Assembly: GCF_030553305.1 (NCBI RefSeq)
Contig: NZ_JARRAH010000001.1
Coordinates: 1,984,001-2,048,000 of the forward strand
Direction: 5' to 3'
Source: Halomarina ordinaria
Lineage (GTDB): Archaea; Halobacteriota; Halobacteria; Halobacteriales; Haloarculaceae
DNA length: 64,000 nt
Part shown: positions 25,572-34,047 of the stretch, piece by piece
How the letters are laid out: each line of letters starts with the position of its first letter
Position numbering within the stretch: the first letter of the stretch is position 1
Notes under the pieces: generated by a model
Database searches by the model: none
Told to the model about the DNA's origin: nothing
What the model saw: only the letters and a program-made list of their open reading frames with translations
Translations under genes and position numbers: made by a program

Positions 25572-26534
25572 TCAGGCCGGCTCCTCGACGTCGACCGCCC
25601 GCTCGCGCAGGAGGTCGCGGAGGTCCTCCGCCTCGTCGATGCGCTCGACCTCGTCGCGCTCGATGAGCACCGTCCGGTCGACGCGCTCGCGGGTGGCGCG
25701 GTCGACGACGTAGAACGACTGGGTGCGCGTCACCTCGCCGACGGAGCTCATGATGCGCGCGCGCTTCTCGGCCGTGCGGTCGAACTCGGAGTGACCGGTC
25801 AACAGCGCCTGGTGGCGCTGGTCATCCTCGCTGACGGCCTTGAACGGCGAGCGGAGCGTGGGGTGGACGTCGAAGCCGACGCGGGTCAACACGGCGAGGA
25901 GCGGCTTGTCGGCCTCCCCCGCCTCCGGGTCATCCGGGGTGGGGTCGGCGTCGTCGACCTCCGCGTCGAAGACGTCGATGGGGTTGGTGAGCGGCGCGTC
26001 GAACAGTTCTTCGAGGCGGGCCGCCACCTCGACGCTCGCGTTCATACCGTCCTCGTACTTCGAGACGGTGCGTCGCGAGACGCCGAGTTCCTTCGCGAGG
26101 CGGCCGAGGCTCCAGTCGCGCTCACGGCGGGCGTCCGCCAGGATGTCGCCGTCGATGGTGACGTAGAGTCCCCCGGGAGCGGCGTAGATGAGCGGCGGCA
26201 CCCCCTCGACGAAGAGGTCCATCGCGGTGTCCGGCGAGAGGACCGGCACGCCGTGGCGGAAGTAGACGACGCCGGGTTTCAGGTCCTCGTCGCGTGTCCG
26301 GAGGCCGATGACCATCGGCGTCGCGTCGAGGTAGGTCCCGAGGCGACGCATCTCGGCGCCGGTCAGGCCGTCGAAGGAGTCGATGTTGCCCAGTATCTTC
26401 GCGAGGATGACGTCGTTCCCGCGACGGGCGGCGACGTCGAAGCTCTTCGGGCGAACGGCACACCGGTCGCTCACGAGGAAGCCCGCGTCCGCGAGCATCG
26501 CAGTCACGTTGTCGACCAGTGCGGACCGTGACAT
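25572..26534 (-). CDS. HTH-domain transcriptional regulator (MJ0164-type family)
   Basis: A 320-residue regulator. An N-terminal domain (about 1-115, with [13 protein letters not shown]-like and [20 protein letters not shown] stretches) resembles a nuclease-like sensing fold. A Cro/C1-type helix-turn-helix follows (about 125-175): [20 protein letters not shown] and [20 protein letters not shown]. The C-terminal domain includes [19 protein letters not shown]. The ATG at 26534 lies about 25-35 nt from the TATA palindrome at 26557-26570, so the mRNA is probably leaderless. Related proteins occur across euryarchaea. The target genes are unknown. Confidence 0.85.
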   Translation of the reverse strand: MSRSALVDNVTAMLADAGFLVSDRCAVRPKSFDVAARRGNDVILAKILGNIDSFDGLTGAEMRRLGTYLDATPMVIGLRTRDEDLKPGVVYFRHGVPVLSPDTAMDLFVEGVPPLIYAAPGGLYVTIDGDILADARRERDWSLGRLAKELGVSRRTVSKYEDGMNASVEVAARLEELFDAPLTNPIDVFDAEVDDADPTPDDPEAGEADKPLLAVLTRVGFDVHPTLRSPFKAVSEDDQRHQALLTGHSEFDRTAEKRARIMSSVGEVTRTQSFYVVDRATRERVDRTVLIERDEVERIDEAEDLRDLLRERAVDVEEPA

Positions 26535-26556
26535 AGCTGGACATAAGCCATTCACC

Positions 26557-26570
26557 CAATATATATATTG
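26557..26570 (-). promoter_or_regulatory. Palindromic TATA box of the HTH regulator
   Basis: CAATATATATATTG is a perfect 14-bp palindrome centred about 30 nt from the ATG. A palindrome over the TATA box is a natural place for self-repression by a dimeric regulator. Confidence 0.6.
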
Positions 26571-26675
26571 TGCCCTTTGTCGAATCGCGTCCGGTGGTTT
26601 CGGACCCGCTACCGGGCGATTTTAAGTCGGACGTCGGACGAAAGCGGTTAATCGCCTCCTTCCCCACTTCCGAGC

Positions 26676-28067
26676 GTGACCATCGTCGGCCTCGACGACA
26701 CCGACTCCCGCGAGCAGGGGATGTGTACCACGTTCGTCGCCGCCCGTCTCGCCGAGCGATTGCGCGAACGCGGGCGCGTCGAGCGTCTGCTCCTCGTCCG
26801 TCTCAACCCCGCGGTGAAACACAAGACACGGGGGAACGCGGCGCTGGCCGTCCACACCGACGTCGACCCGGCGACGGCGTTCGACGTCGCGTACGAGACG
26901 GTCGACGAGGCCGCCGTAGTCGACGACGACCGGACGAACCCCGGCCTCGTCGTCCTCCCCGACGACCCGGACGACGACACCCCCGTCGACGGCCGCGACG
27001 CGCTGGCGGCGTTCGCCCGCGCCGCGGTCCGCGACCACCTCACCATCGCCGACGCCGAGGCGCTCGTCGACCACGCGGGCTACCGGAGCGCGTCGTGGGG
27101 CGACGGCCGCGGTCGTATCGGAGCGCTCGCCGCCGCGGGCGCGTGGGCCGCCTGGCGCCAGTCGGGGGCGGACGAGGGGACGGGCGTCGACACCGACGGA
27201 ACCGTGGCTGCGACCGACCCGTTCGCCGAGTGGACCTACGAGCGCATCTCCTACCGCGAGCGCGAGCGCTGGGGAACCGACCGGCAGGTCGACGCCGACT
27301 CCGCCTTCGCCGCCGCCGACCGCGAGTACCCCCTCGTGTGGGACACGGTCGACCGCGAGACGGGCGCGGTGGTCTGCGTCCCGCACACCCCCTGTCCCAT
27401 CCTCCACGGCGTCCGCGGCGACGACCCCGAGGCCGTCGCGCGGACCGCGGCCGCCATCGAGGGGGAATCCGTCCTGCACCGCGAGACGTTCCTCACGAAC
27501 CAGGGGACCGACGCCCACCTCCGCGAGGGGACGGCGGGCGAGGCACTCGACGGCCGGGCCTACCGGCTCGACGGCACCGTCACGGGCGCGCCCGAGACCC
27601 GCCGGGGAGGACACGTCTTCCTCGAGCTGACCGGCGAGGGGGGTACCATCCAGTGTGCCGCCTTCGAACCGACCAAGCACTTCCGCGATAGAGTGCGTGC
27701 GCTCCGCACAGGCGACGAACTCACCGTCTGCGGCGAGTTCACCGACCGTGCCCCCGACGCCGATACCGCCGACGGCTCGACGACCGGCGGAACGCTCAAA
27801 CTAGAGAAGTTCGCCGTCAGGGACCTCGTGAGGACCGAGCGCGTCACGCCGACCTGTCCCGACTGCGACCGTCGGATGGAGAGCGCGGGGCGCGACCAGG
27901 GCTATCGGTGCCGGGACTGCGGGACGACGGCCGAGGGGAAGGCCGAACGTCCCGTGGACCGCGACCTCGACCTCGGCTGGTACGAGGTGCCGCCGTGTGC
28001 CCGTCGACACATCGCGAAGCCGCTCGTCCGCGGCGGGTTCGACGCGCCGACGTACCCCGAGCGCTGA
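26676..28067 (+). CDS. tiaS: tRNA(Ile2) 2-agmatinylcytidine synthetase TiaS
   Basis: A 463-residue enzyme that attaches agmatine to C34 of tRNA-Ile (CAU) so that it reads AUA. The N-terminal kinase-like domain starts VTIVGLDDTDSREQGMCTTF, with LNPAVKHKTRGNAALAV and FVSYRERERWGTD-type regions. Family markers VCVPHTPCPILHGVRGDDPE and TFLTNQGTDAHLRE follow. An OB-fold (GTVTGAPETRRGGHVFLEL) and a C-terminal zinc ribbon (TPTCPDCDRRMES, YRCRDCGTTAEG) complete it. The start is GTG. A TATA-like TTTTAAG lies near 26619. Confidence 0.95.
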   Translation: MTIVGLDDTDSREQGMCTTFVAARLAERLRERGRVERLLLVRLNPAVKHKTRGNAALAVHTDVDPATAFDVAYETVDEAAVVDDDRTNPGLVVLPDDPDDDTPVDGRDALAAFARAAVRDHLTIADAEALVDHAGYRSASWGDGRGRIGALAAAGAWAAWRQSGADEGTGVDTDGTVAATDPFAEWTYERISYRERERWGTDRQVDADSAFAAADREYPLVWDTVDRETGAVVCVPHTPCPILHGVRGDDPEAVARTAAAIEGESVLHRETFLTNQGTDAHLREGTAGEALDGRAYRLDGTVTGAPETRRGGHVFLELTGEGGTIQCAAFEPTKHFRDRVRALRTGDELTVCGEFTDRAPDADTADGSTTGGTLKLEKFAVRDLVRTERVTPTCPDCDRRMESAGRDQGYRCRDCGTTAEGKAERPVDRDLDLGWYEVPPCARRHIAKPLVRGGFDAPTYPER

Positions 28068-28091
28068 CGCACTCCGGGCGCCGACGCCCGC

Positions 28092-29147
28092 TCAGGTCTT
28101 CAACCCGCTCCCCGTCAGTGGAACGACCACGTCCGCACCGTCGTCGAGGACGCCGCGCTCGCGGTACGCCCTGAGCCCCGCCGGGGCGGCCGCGCACGTC
28201 GGCTCCGTGTAGAACCCGTCGGCGTGCAGCGCGTCGAGTTCGCGCCGGACGGCGTCGCTCCCGACGCCGATGACGTCGCCGTCGGTCGCCTCGACGGCCG
28301 CGAGTATCTCCTCGCGGCGCACCGGGTCCCGTATCTGGATGCCGTCGGCCAGGTCGTTTCGCTCCTCGCCGCCCTCGCCGTGCAACTCCCGCGCGATGGG
28401 GTCGTACCCCGTCGCCTGCACGCCGAGCAAACGCGGCAACCGGTCGGTCCAGCCCGCCTCTACCAGCGCGCGAAAGCCCCGGTAGGCCCCGAGGAAGAGC
28501 GTGCCGTGGCCCAGCGGGAGGACGACGGCGTCCGGCACCGCCCAGTCGCGCTGGTGGGCGAGTTCGTAGGCGAACGTCGCCGTCCCGGCGAAGAACGCGG
28601 GGTTCCACGCGTGGCTGGCGTACCAGCCCTCGCCGTCCTCGACGGCGTCGACGCAGGCGTCGGTGACCGCCTCGCGCGACCCCTCGACGCGCACCACCTC
28701 GGCGCCGGCGCGCTCGATGGCGCGTACCTTCGACTCCTTGACGGCCGCCGGGACGTAGATGGCGCAGTCGACGCCCGCGCGGGCGGCGTAGGTGGCGATG
28801 GCCGCCCCCGCGTTCCCCGAGGAGTCCTCGACGACGCGCTCCGCACCCACGTCGACGGCCCGCGAGAGCGTCGTGGTCGCGCCGCGGTCCTTGAAGCTCC
28901 CCGTCGGGAAGACGTACTCCAGTTTGAACCCCGCGTCCCACCGCGGGGCGTCGACGAGGGGAGTGTACCCCTCGCCGAACGAGACGCGCCGCTCGACGGG
29001 GAGGAAGGGAGCGTAGGCCCAGAGCCCCTCGCGTGGGTCCGGGTCGAAGCGGTCGGGACGCGGCCGTTCGTCGAACTCCAGCGGGTGACCGCACGGACAG
29101 CGCCAGCGGTCCTCGTAGTCGGTTCCACAGGCGGGACAGTGGAGCAT
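28092..29147 (-). CDS. thrC: Threonine synthase-type PLP enzyme
   Basis: A 351-residue fold-type II PLP enzyme. An N-terminal zinc-finger-like motif (LHCPACGTDYEDRWRCPCGH) is typical of archaeal threonine synthases. The PLP lysine lies in FPTGSFKDRGATTTLSRAV, the serine/asparagine loop is EDSSGNAGAAIATYAARAG, and the phosphate loop is VLPLGHGTLFLGAYRGF. Conversion of phosphohomoserine to threonine is likely, though close relatives with other activity exist, so the exact substrate is less certain than the family. The gap 29148-29367 has no visible gene. Confidence 0.85.
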   Translation of the reverse strand: MLHCPACGTDYEDRWRCPCGHPLEFDERPRPDRFDPDPREGLWAYAPFLPVERRVSFGEGYTPLVDAPRWDAGFKLEYVFPTGSFKDRGATTTLSRAVDVGAERVVEDSSGNAGAAIATYAARAGVDCAIYVPAAVKESKVRAIERAGAEVVRVEGSREAVTDACVDAVEDGEGWYASHAWNPAFFAGTATFAYELAHQRDWAVPDAVVLPLGHGTLFLGAYRGFRALVEAGWTDRLPRLLGVQATGYDPIARELHGEGGEERNDLADGIQIRDPVRREEILAAVEATDGDVIGVGSDAVRRELDALHADGFYTEPTCAAAPAGLRAYRERGVLDDGADVVVPLTGSGLKT

Positions 29148-29367
29148 GTCCCGAGTGCGCGAGGACCGTACCTGTCGGTTTCGGTCGGCGGTGCCGGGCG
29201 TTCGAGACCGGTGAGACTCGTGGCGAACAGGCGACGCGTGGCGCTCCGCGGGACGGCGCGTCGCGCACCCGCCCTGACCGCCCCGCGGCCGGAGTCAGCG
29301 GATGGCGTCGCTGGTCCCCCAATGGTACTTGAAGGCTCGTCCGACTCGGGGGTGGGCCGACGCCGAC

Positions 29368-30324
29368 TCAGACCTCGTCGACGTCGGTCCCGACCGAGCA
29401 GACGTACTCGCCGGTGGCGACCTGCGGGAGACGGCGTGTACGCCAGAAGACCCCGTCGGAGTCGGCGGTGACCGTCGACTTCACCGTCCCGAAGACGTCG
29501 GTCACGTCGAACAGGGCGTCCCCCCGGGAGACCGACTCCGCGAGGTCCTTGTGGAAGCTGACGAGGCCGCCCGCGGGTGCGCCGTACTGTTCGAACCCCG
29601 TCGCGCGGGTCTGGGGTTCGATGCTCACGTCGCCCTCGTGGAAGCCGTAGTGCGCGAGGACGTTCTTCACGCCGCGGACGCCCAGGCGGATGCTCGCTTC
29701 GTCCCAGCCGACGCAGCCACCGAGTTCGGGGTCGATCGTCGGGATGCCCTCGTCCGGGGCGGCGCGGGCCAACTGGCCGTTCGGCCCCTTCTGGTCGAGG
29801 ATGTGCCCACAGCCGAACACGCGGGCGAGTTCGAGACACTCGCGGTGGAGGCGATGGCGGTGACCGCACCGTACTCGCGTCTCGTTTATCATCCGGCTGG
29901 TCGACCCCTGGTGGAGGTCGAGGATGACGTCGGCGCGGGTCGCCGCCTCGTAGGTGGCCGCCGCGATACGTTCGCTCGACGTGCCGTTCGTGTCGCCCGG
30001 GTACGCCCGGTTCATCTTCGTGTCGTCGATGGGGTTGCGGTGCTCGGCGACGTGGAAGGCGTGCATGTTGACGATGCCGACGACGAGGAGTTGTCCCGAG
30101 AGTTCCCCCGGGTCGAGTTGCGGTATCAGTCGCTGGAGGACGCCGACGCCGTTGAGTTCGTCGCCGTCGCTGACCGCCTGCATGTAGAGCGTCTTGCCGT
30201 CGTGCGCGCCGTTGATGACCGCGACCGGGAGCGCGACTTCGCTGCCGTCGCGGGCCTCGCCGACGGGCAGGCGACCGACCGCCATCTCCCCGGGCGCGGC
30301 GGTCGCCGTGCCGAGCGTCGTCAT
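29368..30324 (-). CDS. Succinylglutamate desuccinylase/aspartoacylase family zinc hydrolase
   Basis: A 318-residue M14-like zinc hydrolase. Zinc ligands are visible in VINGAHDGKTLYMQ (histidine, with aspartate in place of the usual glutamate) and DVILDLHQGSTSRMINETRV (histidine). A C-terminal barrel (GLVSFHKDLAESVSRGDALF) matches AstE/AspA-like proteins. These enzymes release acyl groups from amino acids, but the substrate here cannot be told. The ATG at 30324 (MTTLGTAT) fits the domain start better than the longer frame. Confidence 0.85.
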   Translation of the reverse strand: MTTLGTATAAPGEMAVGRLPVGEARDGSEVALPVAVINGAHDGKTLYMQAVSDGDELNGVGVLQRLIPQLDPGELSGQLLVVGIVNMHAFHVAEHRNPIDDTKMNRAYPGDTNGTSSERIAAATYEAATRADVILDLHQGSTSRMINETRVRCGHRHRLHRECLELARVFGCGHILDQKGPNGQLARAAPDEGIPTIDPELGGCVGWDEASIRLGVRGVKNVLAHYGFHEGDVSIEPQTRATGFEQYGAPAGGLVSFHKDLAESVSRGDALFDVTDVFGTVKSTVTADSDGVFWRTRRLPQVATGEYVCSVGTDVDEV

Positions 30325-30434
30325 TATCCCTACCCGGTAGTCACACGCTCTTAGGCGGTTCGGTCTCGTCACCCGGTCTAGAGGAGCGCCGCGAGCGCGA
30401 AGACGCTTTGTGCGGCAGGGTCTAACGCGGGGGT

Positions 30435-30746
30435 GTGTCAGACCGCGACGCCGCCCCCGGCACCCCCGGCGAGGACGTCCCCGAACGCCCCGGCACCGCC
30501 GCGTTCGCCCGCGCGCTGAACGTGAAGCGAAACGGTCGCATCGGCGTCGCCGCCGGCGCGAGCATCGCGGCGCTGGTCTACGCCGTCCGCGTCTTCGAAC
30601 TGCTGGGGCCCGTGCCGGGGTCGGACGCCGGCCCCGGCCCGGTGCTGTTCCTCGCGCTGGCGTTCGTCCTCGGGGTCGGTGTCGCCCTGCTGGTGACGCT
30701 CGCGCTCACGCTCGTCTCGGCGTCGCGGGCGGCCCGCCGACTGTAA
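30435..30746 (+). CDS. Small two-helix membrane protein
   Basis: A 103-residue protein with GTG start. A charged N-terminus (SDRDAAPGTPGEDVPERPG) is followed by two hydrophobic segments, GVAAGASIAALVYAVRVFEL (about 38-57) and LFLALAFVLGVGVALLVTLA (about 70-92), and a short arginine-rich tail. It ends 2 nt before the stop of the convergent PhoU/RCK gene. No known function. Confidence 0.7.
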   Translation: MSDRDAAPGTPGEDVPERPGTAAFARALNVKRNGRIGVAAGASIAALVYAVRVFELLGPVPGSDAGPGPVLFLALAFVLGVGVALLVTLALTLVSASRAARRL

Positions 30747-30748
30747 CC

Positions 30749-32002
30749 CTACTCGTCCTCGTAGTCGCCCTCGAGTTCGTCGCCCGCGAGCGCCGCCAGA
30801 CGCTGGGCGCCTGCACGCGTCCCCTTCGTGATGACGACGTCGCCGGCGTGGAGTTCCGTCTCGGCACGCGGCGAGACGACCCACTCGCCGCGCTCGCGAC
30901 CGAAGCGTGACAGCGTCGTCTCGCCGGCGATGGGGCCGCGCCGGACGGCGATGACGCGCATCCCCGTCTCGGTGGCGACCATCTCCTCGCGCAGCGTCGC
31001 GCCGTCGAGGGCGCTCCCCTCCCCGACGCTGAGGCGGACGATGACCTCGTCGGACTCGCGGACGGCCTCGGCGACGACCGGGTGGGTGCCGAGGCCGCGG
31101 AGGACGCCCTCGCTTATCTCCAGGGCGGCGTCGGAGATGACCTCCGTCGAGCGCGCGAGGTGGACCAGCCCGCGCAGCGAGACGGGGTCCTCGACGCGCC
31201 CGGCCGCCCGGAGGACCCACGCCTCGAAACGCGACTGGAGGGCGTCGACCTCCGCTTCGAGTTCCAGCACCTCCTCGGCGACGGCGGTGCTGTCGAACAG
31301 CACCGCCCCGTAGGCCAGGTCGACGGCGAGTTCGCTCATGTTCTTCATCAGCACGATGGAGTCGACGGCCCGCTCCAGGTCGTCGATGGCCGGTTCGGCC
31401 GCGGCGACGGGGGCGTACTCCTCGTCGCTCATCTGCCCGTAGACGTCGCCGATGGCCTCCTCGGCCCCGCGGAGCAACAGCACGTCGCCGGCCCGGAGCG
31501 TCGTCTCCGCGGCGGGGTTGGTGAGCCACTCCCCGTCGCGGCGAATCGCGATGACGCGCACGCCGGTCTCCGTCTCGAGGTTCGCCTCGCCGAGGGTCCG
31601 CCCCGCGAGCGCCGCCTCGGGCGAGAGGGTGACGCGCACGAGCGTCTCCACCGCCTCGGGGAGCGCCGCGCGCATCGCCTCCGGCAGGCCGATGTCCTCG
31701 AGGACGATCTTCGCGATGTCGCCCGAGGCGTCGGAGACCTTCTCGGCGGCGCCGACCATCCCGAGGACGGGTGCCAGCGCCTCGGCGTCCTCGGTGGTCC
31801 GCGCCGCGAGCAGGAGGCTCATGCGCGCGCGCATCTGCAGGATGTCCATCCGGTCTTCGAGGTCGAGCACCTCCTCGGCGATGGCGTCGCTGCCGAGCAG
31901 GACCGCCGAGTACGACAGGTCGATGAGGAGCTCCGCCGTGTCCTTCATCTCCGAGAGAAGCTCCTTCACGCTGACTGGCTGGTACTCGACCTCGCCGCTC
32001 AT
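30749..32002 (-). CDS. Tandem PhoU/RCK-C domain protein
   Basis: A 417-residue soluble protein built as two copies of PhoU-like helical domain plus RCK-C (TrkA-C) domain. First unit: PhoU-like about 10-100 (MKDTAELLIDLSYSAVLLGS) and RCK-C about 115-195 (ETGVRVIAIRRDGEWLTNP, LRAGDVLLLRGAEEA). Second unit: about 215-310 (MKNMSELAVDLAYGAVLFDS) and 330-410 (ETGMRVIAVRRGPIAGE, LHAGDVVITKGTRAGAQRL). The RCK-C domain senses ligands for potassium channels and transporters, so a role in potassium uptake is likely. No channel gene is adjacent. The ATG is at 32002. Confidence 0.87.
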   Translation of the reverse strand: MSGEVEYQPVSVKELLSEMKDTAELLIDLSYSAVLLGSDAIAEEVLDLEDRMDILQMRARMSLLLAARTTEDAEALAPVLGMVGAAEKVSDASGDIAKIVLEDIGLPEAMRAALPEAVETLVRVTLSPEAALAGRTLGEANLETETGVRVIAIRRDGEWLTNPAAETTLRAGDVLLLRGAEEAIGDVYGQMSDEEYAPVAAAEPAIDDLERAVDSIVLMKNMSELAVDLAYGAVLFDSTAVAEEVLELEAEVDALQSRFEAWVLRAAGRVEDPVSLRGLVHLARSTEVISDAALEISEGVLRGLGTHPVVAEAVRESDEVIVRLSVGEGSALDGATLREEMVATETGMRVIAVRRGPIAGETTLSRFGRERGEWVVSPRAETELHAGDVVITKGTRAGAQRLAALAGDELEGDYEDE

Positions 32003-32085
32003 ACTCACCCCTCTCGGGGACGAGGTAAAAGGGTTGGCGGGGGGTCGACTCACCCATAGCATGCCGTCGCCGTCGTGCAATCCCG

Positions 32086-32095
32086 GTATAATAAC
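32086..32095 (+). promoter_or_regulatory. TATA box of citrate synthase
   Basis: GGTATAATAACCC lies about 35-40 nt before the ATG at 32128, giving a leader of about 10-15 nt. The purine-poor, AT-rich box is one of the clearest in the window. Confidence 0.65.
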
Positions 32096-32127
32096 CCTTT
32101 TAGACTCGGCTCTGAAACCGGTAGCAT

Positions 32128-33261
32128 ATGGCCGACGAGCTGAAGAAGGGGCTGGAGGGTGTGCTGGTCGCCGAGTCCGAACTGAGCTTTATCGACGGCG
32201 ACGCGGGCCAGCTCATCTATCGCGGGTACTCCATCGACGACCTCGCTCGACAGGCGAGCTACGAGGAAGTCGTCTACCTCCTGTGGCACGGGGAGTTGCC
32301 CGAGGAGGGCGACCTCGCCGAGTTCAGCGACGCGATGTCCACCGAGCGCGCACTCGCCGACGGGATGTACGACCTCGTGCGCGAACTCGCGGACGCCGAC
32401 GAGGAGCCGATGGCCGCGATGCGCACCATCGCCTCGAACCTCTCGGCGTACGACCCCGACCGCGACGCCGACCCGACCGACCGCGAGGCGAACCTCCGGA
32501 AGGGCCGCCGGCTCACCGCGAAGCTCCCGACGGCGCTCGCGGCCTTCTCACGCCTCCGGGAGGGCGACGAACCGGTCGCCCCTCGCGAGGACCTGAGCCA
32601 CGCCGCGAACTTCCTCTACATGCTCAACGACGAGGAACCGGACGACGTGCTCGCGGAGACGTTCGACATGGCGCTCGTGCTCCACGCCGACCACGGCCTC
32701 AACGCCTCGACGTTCTCCGCGATGGTCACCGCCTCGACGCTCGCGGACCTCCACAGCGCCATCACGAGCGCCGTGGGGACGCTCTCGGGGAGCCTCCACG
32801 GCGGTGCCAACCAGGACGTCATGGAGATGCTGAAGGAGGTCGACGAGAGCGGCAAGGAGGCGAGGCAGTGGGTCGACGACGCCCTCGACCGCGGCCGGCG
32901 CGTCCCCGGCTTCGGCCACCGCGTCTACAACGTGAAGGACCCCCGCGCGCGCATCCTGAGCGAGAAGTCGAAGGCCCTCGGCGAGGCCGGCGACATGAAG
33001 TGGTACGACTACAGCGTCGGCATCGAGGAGTACCTCGGCGAGGAGAAGGGCCTCGCGCCGAACGTGGACTTCTACTCCGCCTCGACGTACTACCAGATGG
33101 GTATCCCCGTCGACATCTACACGCCCATCTTCGCCGTCAGCCGCGTCGGCGGCTGGGTCGCCCACGTCCTCGAACAGTACGAGGACAACCGCCTCATCCG
33201 CCCGCGCGCCCGCTACGTCGGCGACCGTGACCTCGACTTCACGCCGGTCGAGGAGCGATAG
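32128..33261 (+). CDS. citZ: Citrate synthase
   Basis: A 377-residue enzyme that condenses acetyl-CoA and oxaloacetate, the entry to the TCA cycle. Catalytic residues are visible as the histidine in SGSLHGGANQDVMEMLKEV, the histidine in PGFGHRVYNVKDPRARI, and the aspartate in APNVDFYSASTYYQMGIP. The N-terminus GLEGVLVAESELSFIDGDAG and LIYRGYSIDDLA match the archaeal/Gram-positive short type. It is a single-gene unit followed by a hairpin with T-run. The name follows the short-type enzyme. Confidence 0.96.
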   Translation: MADELKKGLEGVLVAESELSFIDGDAGQLIYRGYSIDDLARQASYEEVVYLLWHGELPEEGDLAEFSDAMSTERALADGMYDLVRELADADEEPMAAMRTIASNLSAYDPDRDADPTDREANLRKGRRLTAKLPTALAAFSRLREGDEPVAPREDLSHAANFLYMLNDEEPDDVLAETFDMALVLHADHGLNASTFSAMVTASTLADLHSAITSAVGTLSGSLHGGANQDVMEMLKEVDESGKEARQWVDDALDRGRRVPGFGHRVYNVKDPRARILSEKSKALGEAGDMKWYDYSVGIEEYLGEEKGLAPNVDFYSASTYYQMGIPVDIYTPIFAVSRVGGWVAHVLEQYEDNRLIRPRARYVGDRDLDFTPVEER

Positions 33262-33373
33262 ACGGTCTCGGACGCGACGACAGGGACTCTCGTACCCCTC
33301 TTCCTCTCCCCGACCGCACAATCCGGTCTCCTCCATACTCTCCCGCGAGCGAGTGGAGTGAGCGGCCGCGTCG

Positions 33374-33410
33374 ACCCCCGAGCATCGCGAGGGGGTGAGG
33401 CGCGGTTTTT
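33374..33410 (+). terminator. Probable terminator of citrate synthase
   Basis: ACCCCC (33374-33379) pairs with GGGGGT (33391-33396), then GAGGCGCGG and TTTTT (33406-33410). It is about 110 nt after the stop. T-runs terminate archaeal transcription. The rest of the gap to 33516 shows no gene. Confidence 0.5.
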
Positions 33411-33516
33411 GGTCGAGGGGTTGCCAGCGGGCGGCGGAGTCGCCCGCGCAGCAAACCGTCGTGTGGCAACACGTCGGGCCACGAAGCTTACAACCTCCCA
33501 CCCCTCGCTCTCCGAC

Positions 33517-34038
33517 GTGTACGAATCGGTCCCCCCCGCCGTCCAGTCGCTACTGGAGTTCTCCACCGGTCCGTTCGCGCTGTTCGTCGTCCTCGTCTAC
33601 TCCCTCCTCGTGGCGACGGTCCTGCCCTTCCCCGGCGAGGTGGTGCTCGCCGTCCCCCTCGACCTCGGGCTCAGTCACACCACGGAACTCGGGTTGCTCG
33701 TCGTCGTCAGCAGCCTCGGGAAGGCCGTCGGGAGCCTCCTCGCGCTCTCGCTCCGTGACGGGGCGACGCGGACCAGCCCGTTCGTCAGGCTCTACGGGCG
33801 GGTGCCGCCGTGGCTCGCCGCGCGCCAGCGCGCGCTCGTCCGACGCGTCGGCGACCACGGCTACCTCGGCCTCGCCGCCGGCCTCTCGGTCCCGCTGATG
33901 CCCGACACGGCGCTCATCTACGCGTTCACCGTCGTCGAGACGGACCGGTTGAAGTTCGCGCTCGCCACCTTCGTCGGCACCGTCGTCCGCCTGCTGGCGG
34001 TCCTCGGCGTGGTCGGGGGGCTCTCGGCCGTCGCCTGA
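33517..34038 (+). CDS. DedA/VTT-type membrane protein
   Basis: A 173-residue integral membrane protein. It starts VYESVPPAVQSLLEF, followed by hydrophobic segments FALFVVLVYSLLVATVLPFP and LGLLVVVSSLGKAVGSLLAL, and by GLAAGLSVPLMPDTALIYAF. The re-entrant patterns around LPFPGEVVLAVP and PLMPDTALIYAF are like DedA/SNARE-associated proteins, which include lipid scramblases. The GTG at 33517 lies about 30 nt from a TATA-like AAGCTTACAAC. The frame extends upstream to 33358 but lacks a membrane-type sequence there. Confidence 0.75.
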   Translation: MYESVPPAVQSLLEFSTGPFALFVVLVYSLLVATVLPFPGEVVLAVPLDLGLSHTTELGLLVVVSSLGKAVGSLLALSLRDGATRTSPFVRLYGRVPPWLAARQRALVRRVGDHGYLGLAAGLSVPLMPDTALIYAFTVVETDRLKFALATFVGTVVRLLAVLGVVGGLSAVA

Positions 34039-34047
34039 GCGTTCGCC

